Shown piece by piece: positions 59,895 to 64,000 of a DNA stretch of 64,000 nucleotides (positions within the stretch are counted from its first letter, which is position 1; the number at the start of each line of letters is the position of its first letter). The notes beneath the pieces were generated by a model. The model had not been told where the DNA came from, made no database searches, and saw only the letters and a program-made list of their open reading frames with translations. The translations under genes and the position numbers were made by a program. Source of the stretch: Actinomycetaceae bacterium (lineage in GTDB: Bacteria > Actinomycetota > Actinomycetes > Actinomycetales > Actinomycetaceae); the NCBI GenBank assembly GCA_028724265.1, contig JAQYDG010000004.1, positions 372,001-436,000 on the forward strand, given 5' to 3'.

Positions 59895-60860
59895 CTATTT
59901 GATAGAGCCTGCGGTTAATCCTCCGACCAGCCGCTTCTCAACAGTAGCGAACAGAACCACTACAGGAACGATGGCAACAACAGACACCCCAAACACATAC
60001 TGCCAGGACGTCTCATACTGGCCAATAAACTTCGTCAACGCCACTGAAAGCGGCTGGAGTTTATCCGTCGAAAGGATGACGAGCGAGGCGGCAAACTCGT
60101 TCCACGCTGCCACGAAGGTGAAGATCACAGCGGTGACGATCCCCGGCCAGACCAGCGGCAAATTCACCTTGAACAACACAGTCCACAAGCCGGCTCCATC
60201 GATCTGTGCTGCTTCGTCGATTTCTTTGGGAACTGAGGCAAAAAACGACTGCATAATCCAGGTAGCAAACGCCAGGTTGAAGGCTGAATTCACCAGGATC
60301 ATCGCATACAGCGTGTCCATCAATCCGAAGTTCTGGAATTCACGAAACAGACCTGCCACCACTAAAGCCGGCGGGCACATCTGTGTCAGCAGAACTGCAA
60401 ACAGAAATGCTCCACGCCCAGGGAACCTGAAGCGCGCTGTGTAATATGCTGCGGGCATGGCCACGGCAAGCACGATCAGCGTTGAGGCAATGGAAATAAT
60501 CAACGTTGACGTCAGATTCGAGGCCACAGGAGTCTCCGGCGTTGACCACATGGACACGTAGTTACTCCACTTCCATTCCCGTGGAACATACGTGGGTGGA
60601 ATGCCGAGAATCTCCGCCCTCGACTTCAATGATCCCAGGATCATCACAACGTAGGGCAAGAGGAAAACCGCAGCAATCACAATGCCGGTGATCACTCGCG
60701 CTGCCGTATGCGGGTGAAACCCTGGCGACGGCGGCTCGGAATGACGTACCCACCAACTTGCCTGCGAACCTTTTCTTGCATTTGACCCCGCGCGACGCAC
60801 TGACTGTTCCTTATCGCGGAAAGGGACTGCCACAGGGGTGCTGTTCATATCAGCGGCCAT
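59895..60860 (-). CDS. Carbohydrate ABC transporter permease, MalG type
   Basis: Inner-membrane permease of a CUT1-type importer, 321 residues. After a polar N-terminus of about 60 residues there are six predicted helices starting with VITGIVIAAVFLLPYVVMILG. The EAA loop that meets the ATPase is EIDEAAQIDGAGLWTVLFKVNLP. The start ATG overlaps the partner's TGA (TGATG). The frame extends to 60959, but this is inside the partner gene. No terminator seen before aroC. Confidence 0.92.
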   Translation of the reverse strand: MAADMNSTPVAVPFRDKEQSVRRAGSNARKGSQASWWVRHSEPPSPGFHPHTAARVITGIVIAAVFLLPYVVMILGSLKSRAEILGIPPTYVPREWKWSNYVSMWSTPETPVASNLTSTLIISIASTLIVLAVAMPAAYYTARFRFPGRGAFLFAVLLTQMCPPALVVAGLFREFQNFGLMDTLYAMILVNSAFNLAFATWIMQSFFASVPKEIDEAAQIDGAGLWTVLFKVNLPLVWPGIVTAVIFTFVAAWNEFAASLVILSTDKLQPLSVALTKFIGQYETSWQYVFGVSVVAIVPVVVLFATVEKRLVGGLTAGSIK

Positions 60861-61765
60861 CACTCGTCCACCCCTTTCATCGGTTTTGCTACTGCCAGAT
60901 AGATAGCAATGATCGCAATAATCACAACCAGATTGATCACAGACAACGCAGAAGCCCAATCAACATGTCCACGGACGCGAATGTATTTGAACAGCAACGT
61001 CGTCGTTGTATCTGCCTCGTAGCCGGGGATCGAGCCCGTCATGATCTGAAGGATCGGAATGTTGTTGAACACGTTGATGATGTTGATCGTTGTTGCCGTT
61101 GCAATCGCTGGCTTGAGCTGTGGAAGAACGATCGAGAAGTAGGTGCGCGATCTGGAAGCGCCGTCCACACGCGCAGCTTCGATTACGTCCTGTCCGATAG
61201 CCGAGTATCCCGCCAAAATCGTATAACTCGTAAAGGGGAGGGACACGAACACCGCAACGAGAATGGCCACAATAAAAGCTGGCACAGGTTTCGCCGTGAT
61301 ACCAAGGTCTGTCCTGTCTGTGAGTCCGATATCCTTCAAAAACTGTTGCGCGATGCCAAGCTTCGGCTGAAACATGTAATAGACAGTCGTGGACGTCATC
61401 ACCACAGAGGCCGCCCACGGCACAATCACTGCCATACGCACGATTCGGCGCCCTGGGAATGTCTTATTGAGAAAATTGGCCAGCGCGAGGGAGAAAACAA
61501 TCGTCAGAACAACGACCGCAACAACCCAGACCGTCGTGTTCAGCATGACTCGCGGCAGCGCAGGATCGCTGAGCACTGTGACGAAATTCTTCAGCCCCGC
61601 CGATCCCTTGTCGATGCCGATACGGGTAATCGTTCTCGTGGAATTGAACATCATCAGGAAAATCGGATAGACCACGATGACGGCAATCAGCAGCAGAACA
61701 CCCGCAAGCCATGGCAGAGCTTTGAGCGTTTCGTGCCACGCTCCTCTGGCATTCTTCACTTTCAT
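60860..61765 (-). CDS. Carbohydrate ABC transporter permease, MalF type
   Basis: Second permease subunit, 301 residues from the ATG at 61765, 6 nt after GGGGGAAG. First helix LPWLAGVLLLIAVIVVYPIFL; the EAA loop is DVIEAARVDGASRSRTYFSIVLP. Frame to 61849 lacks homology. No ATPase gene is near, so the pair probably uses a shared MsiK-like ATPase encoded elsewhere. Confidence 0.92.
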   Translation of the reverse strand: MKVKNARGAWHETLKALPWLAGVLLLIAVIVVYPIFLMMFNSTRTITRIGIDKGSAGLKNFVTVLSDPALPRVMLNTTVWVVAVVVLTIVFSLALANFLNKTFPGRRIVRMAVIVPWAASVVMTSTTVYYMFQPKLGIAQQFLKDIGLTDRTDLGITAKPVPAFIVAILVAVFVSLPFTSYTILAGYSAIGQDVIEAARVDGASRSRTYFSIVLPQLKPAIATATTINIINVFNNIPILQIMTGSIPGYEADTTTTLLFKYIRVRGHVDWASALSVINLVVIIAIIAIYLAVAKPMKGVDE

Positions 61766-61879
61766 ACACTTCCCCCCACTTTCACCCAAGCGCTGCTTTT
61801 GCCCGGGCACTGCAGCCAGCACAGCCCGCCTTGGAAACCATTCGCTCACAGGCGAACGATTGTGTTCGCGCGCGCTCGC

Positions 61880-61907
61880 GTGGCGGTCGATGTTCTTCGA
61901 CCGCCAC
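61880..61907 (-). other. Strong hairpin between the binding protein and permease genes
   Basis: Perfect 11-bp stem GTGGCGGTCGA (61880-61890) and TCGACCGCCAC (61897-61907), 6-nt loop, no T-tract. It sits in the 176-nt gap after the binding-protein gene, where hairpins usually stabilise the upstream mRNA and keep the binding protein in excess of permease. Confidence 0.7.
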
Positions 61908-61941
61908 TGCGCACGCCTGACGAGCTCAGGAATATCTCCAC

Positions 61942-63198
61942 CTAGCTCTGATCCGACTGCTTCTGAATCGAATCGAGAACAGTCTTCGGATCGTCCGTCG
62001 CTATCTTGCCGATCGTGGACTGAATAAGACCCTGGGCGGTCTGCCAGTTGGGATTGGTGAACGGATAGAATTTCGCATCCGGAAGCTGCGGAAGGAACTC
62101 GGCAATGAGTTCATCATCCTTCATTGCCTGGCTCGCCGTCTTCGTCACCGGAAGAAAGCCCAAGGTTTTTACAAAATCCGTATACACGTCATCCGAGTAG
62201 AAATAATCAAAAAACTTCGTGATCGCTGCTTTCTTCGCATCATCACCGTTATCAAAAGCCATCAAGTGGTCTGCAACGCCCAAGGTCATAGGCGATCCAT
62301 CCTTGGTGGGAATGGCAGCAATCGCATACGCCAGTTTGGGGTTCTTTTCCTGAATCTGCTGTTTGGTTTGTGGAAGACCCATCACCATGCCCAGCTTGCC
62401 TTGAATGAAGGTGTCGATCAGCGGGGTGCGGTCAGCGGAACCAGGGTTGGCTTCTGTGGCGCCCTCCTTTACCAGCTTCGCCATTCGAGTCACGCCTTCA
62501 AGATTCTGCGGGCTATTAATCGTGATCTTGTTCTGATCACCGAAGCTGCCACCTGCTCCAAAAGCCCAGATCGCGGTTTCACCCTGCGCCTCTTCATTAC
62601 CCAGCGGCATCCCGTAGCCATCAACGCCATCTAGCCCAAGACCTTTGATTTTCAGTGCATCTGCTTCCAGCTCGTCCCACGTCTTGGGCGGATTAGAGAT
62701 TCCGGCCTTCTGGAACAGATCCGTGTTATAGAACAGTGCACGGGTCGAGGCGAACAGAGGTAATGCCCACTGCGTCCCATCCATCGAGGCGTTGCGCGCA
62801 AACGACTCTTCGACATTCTGCAGGGTCTCGGGACTCGTCACATCAGCTGCCTTATAGAGCAGGTTTTCTTTCGCAAAATCGGTAAACGAGTCGATATTCA
62901 GGATATCGGGAGTTTTACCAGCCTGAATATTCTGGCGAATCACATCATTGATATTGTCCCACGACTCCACCTGCAAGTTGATCGCGATGTCCGAGTGAGC
63001 CTTTTGGAAACCAGAATCAATCTTTTCCCACAGCGCCTTCGTGCCGTCAGAATACGACGGAACCAGGAGGTTCAAGGTCACTTTCCCCGACGAGTCTGAC
63101 GAACCTGACGAGGAGCTCGAACCACAAGCGGCGAGTCCCGCCATGGACATTGCACCTACTGCAAGGCACGCAGCAATCTTGATCGTTTTTCTTATCAT
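61942..63198 (-). CDS. Extracellular solute-binding lipoprotein, carbohydrate ABC transporter
   Basis: Family 1 solute-binding protein (MalE-like), 418 residues. Signal peptide with lipobox LAAC (Cys25), Ser/Gly linker, then VTLNLLVPSYSDGTKALWEKID, GKTPDILNIDSFTDFA, WALPLFASTRALFYN and PPKTWDELEADALK. It captures substrate outside the cell and delivers it to the two permeases. Substrate unknown; the divergent glgE suggests maltodextrin-like sugars, an inference only. ATG start with AAAAGG upstream. Confidence 0.93.
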   Translation of the reverse strand: MIRKTIKIAACLAVGAMSMAGLAACGSSSSSGSSDSSGKVTLNLLVPSYSDGTKALWEKIDSGFQKAHSDIAINLQVESWDNINDVIRQNIQAGKTPDILNIDSFTDFAKENLLYKAADVTSPETLQNVEESFARNASMDGTQWALPLFASTRALFYNTDLFQKAGISNPPKTWDELEADALKIKGLGLDGVDGYGMPLGNEEAQGETAIWAFGAGGSFGDQNKITINSPQNLEGVTRMAKLVKEGATEANPGSADRTPLIDTFIQGKLGMVMGLPQTKQQIQEKNPKLAYAIAAIPTKDGSPMTLGVADHLMAFDNGDDAKKAAITKFFDYFYSDDVYTDFVKTLGFLPVTKTASQAMKDDELIAEFLPQLPDAKFYPFTNPNWQTAQGLIQSTIGKIATDDPKTVLDSIQKQSDQS

Positions 63199-63503
63199 TG
63201 GATACCTTTTCTTCTCTCGTCTCGCGGCCGCGTGTTGTATCTTCGGCGCGGCCTAGAAAGGCGAAGCGCCCGTACTCGCCTGCGTGAACCACCATGTCCA
63301 CGCGTATGCCGAGACCCGTGCAATCGTGCAGCCGCCTCTCAACTTAGCAGATTTCTTCCCTGGGATTAACAATGTCCTGCGCTTTTTCGTTGGCGCTGAC
63401 GAAGACCGGCCACACGAGGGGGCTTACCCCGCCATGCTGATGACCGTTCCGCCGCGCCACTGAGTGTTCGCACCGTGCTGATTTTTCTGGGTACGATGTT
63501 GGT
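63199..63503. other. Divergent upstream region, binding protein / glgE
   Basis: No gene is supported. It contains a TGCAATCGTGCA word (63319-63330), a TGCA pair around a 4-nt centre that recalls LacI-type sugar operators without matching the consensus well. TTGTTA followed after 17 nt by TGCTAA (minus strand, about 63340-63370) is a weak promoter candidate for the importer. Confidence 0.35.
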
Positions 63504-64000
63504 GTGAGCACATCAAACACCGCATCGAACACCTCCCCCGTCACAGACGCGAAAAAACCGACACGCCGATCCACGCGCAGCTCTTCCTCTCCCACTACAT
63601 CCAGCACGCGTGCACGCACAACGTCAAGCACACAGAAGTCAGGCGCGAAGAACACGTCTACGAAGAAAGCGTCTACAAAGACAGCGTCCACCGGGCAAGC
63701 CAAGCGAAAGACGGCAACCCGAACCGCACCGCGCAAGTCCCGATCCACAAAGGCGCATGTTGGTTTCGGCGGTGTGCACCCGCAGCCGGCACCGTCAAAC
63801 GAGATTGGCCGTATCCCCATTATGAATATCACTCCGCAAATCGAGGGCGGAGCGTGGCCAGCAAAGGGAACCGAGCACGAGTCGTTCCCCGTTCAGGCGA
63901 CTATTTTCAAGGACGGCCACGATGTGTTCGGCTCCGAAGCTGTCCTCGTCGATCCTGACGGACATGAAATCCAAACAGCGTCGATGGAACTCATCGCACC
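63504..64000 (+). CDS. glgE: GlgE-type alpha-1,4-glucan:maltose-1-phosphate maltosyltransferase, N-terminal part
   Basis: Runs off the right edge (165 complete codons). The conserved GlgE N-terminal domain begins about residue 101: IGRIPIMNITPQIEGGAWPA, then ESFPVQATIFKDGHDVF and AVLVDPDGHE. GlgE adds maltosyl units from maltose-1-phosphate to alpha-glucan. Before this is an unusual 95-residue Ser/Thr/Lys/Arg/Ala-rich, histone-tail-like extension. Start is a GTG at 63504 with no strong ribosome-binding site; GlgE homologues normally begin close to the GRIP motif, but no better start is seen nearer to it. The catalytic GH13 domain is outside the window. Confidence 0.82.
   Translation, partial: MSTSNTASNTSPVTDAKKPTRRSTRSSSSPTTSSTRARTTSSTQKSGAKNTSTKKASTKTASTGQAKRKTATRTAPRKSRSTKAHVGFGGVHPQPAPSNEIGRIPIMNITPQIEGGAWPAKGTEHESFPVQATIFKDGHDVFGSEAVLVDPDGHEIQTASMELIA

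Noticed and set aside
60758..61945. 395-codon plus-strand frame opposite the two permease genes
   Set aside because: Composition is His/Arg-rich antisense translation of membrane-helix codons; no domain is recognisable.
63344..63832. 162-codon minus-strand frame near the right edge
   Set aside because: Antisense to the glgE start, with low-complexity VFFAPDF-like text and no ribosome-binding site.

Overview
The window looks like the chromosome of a Gram-positive actinobacterium of moderate GC, probably near the Actinomycetaceae/Bifidobacterium side of the phylum; no species can be named from sequence alone. The evidence is a WhiB regulator, MtrA-MtrB-LpqB, a DUF3499 protein, an actinobacterial FprA-type ferredoxin reductase, a GlgE-type maltosyltransferase, class Ib NrdIEF, and the S12-S7-EF-G-EF-Tu and S10-spc ribosomal clusters. 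Most of the window is core housekeeping sequence on the minus strand.

Layout. 1-2300: accessory-looking patch with a membrane-anchored protein running off the left edge, a truncated DUF4143-type ATPase remnant, a perfect hairpin, and frameshifted debris that looks like a paralogue of the edge gene. 2320-5111: map, adk, secY (minus). 5337-14884: the S10-spc ribosomal operon, rplO back to rpsJ, closed by a strong terminator before secY. 15195-19519: tuf, fusA, rpsG, rpsL. 19767-27240: rpoC and rpoB. 27683-32329: rplL, rplJ with an L10-type leader, udk, rplA, rplK, nusG, secE, tRNA-Trp. 32477-34555: murB, rpmG, tRNA-Met, tRNA-Thr, tRNA-Tyr. 34690-37003: fprA and hpf. 37336-43854: comF (plus, inverted), then lpqB, mtrB, mtrA, DUF3499, a zincin-like gene (plus) and whiB. 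43974-49902: an aminotransferase, then nrdI-nrdE-nrdF and an unknown small gene (plus). 50003-59696: a compact minus-strand operon aroC, aroE-aroK fusion, aroA, menF, menD, menH, menC. 59895-63198: a carbohydrate ABC importer (two permeases and a binding lipoprotein, no ATPase). 63504 to the right edge: the N-terminus of a GlgE-type maltosyltransferase on the plus strand.

How the genes work together. The ribosomal, elongation factor, RNA polymerase and Sec genes are the growth machinery. The aro genes end in chorismate, and the following men genes convert chorismate to o-succinylbenzoate on the way to menaquinone, so one transcript appears to couple the two routes. The nrd genes supply deoxyribonucleotides. 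MtrA/MtrB/LpqB couple envelope state to division. The ABC importer sits divergently from glgE, which suggests alpha-glucan or maltodextrin metabolism.

The points most worth a second look are: a one-base frameshift in menD; natural Arg88 in ribosomal protein S12 (the classical streptomycin-resistance position); an aro cluster that reads like the Firmicutes type, with a fused AroE-AroK; TTG starts on secY, rpoB and rpoC; an inverted comF inside an otherwise conserved neighbourhood; and gene debris at the point where the conserved secY-adk-map cluster breaks off. I did not find a clear new defence or mobile system. No CRISPR array, rRNA, transposase or integrase is visible.
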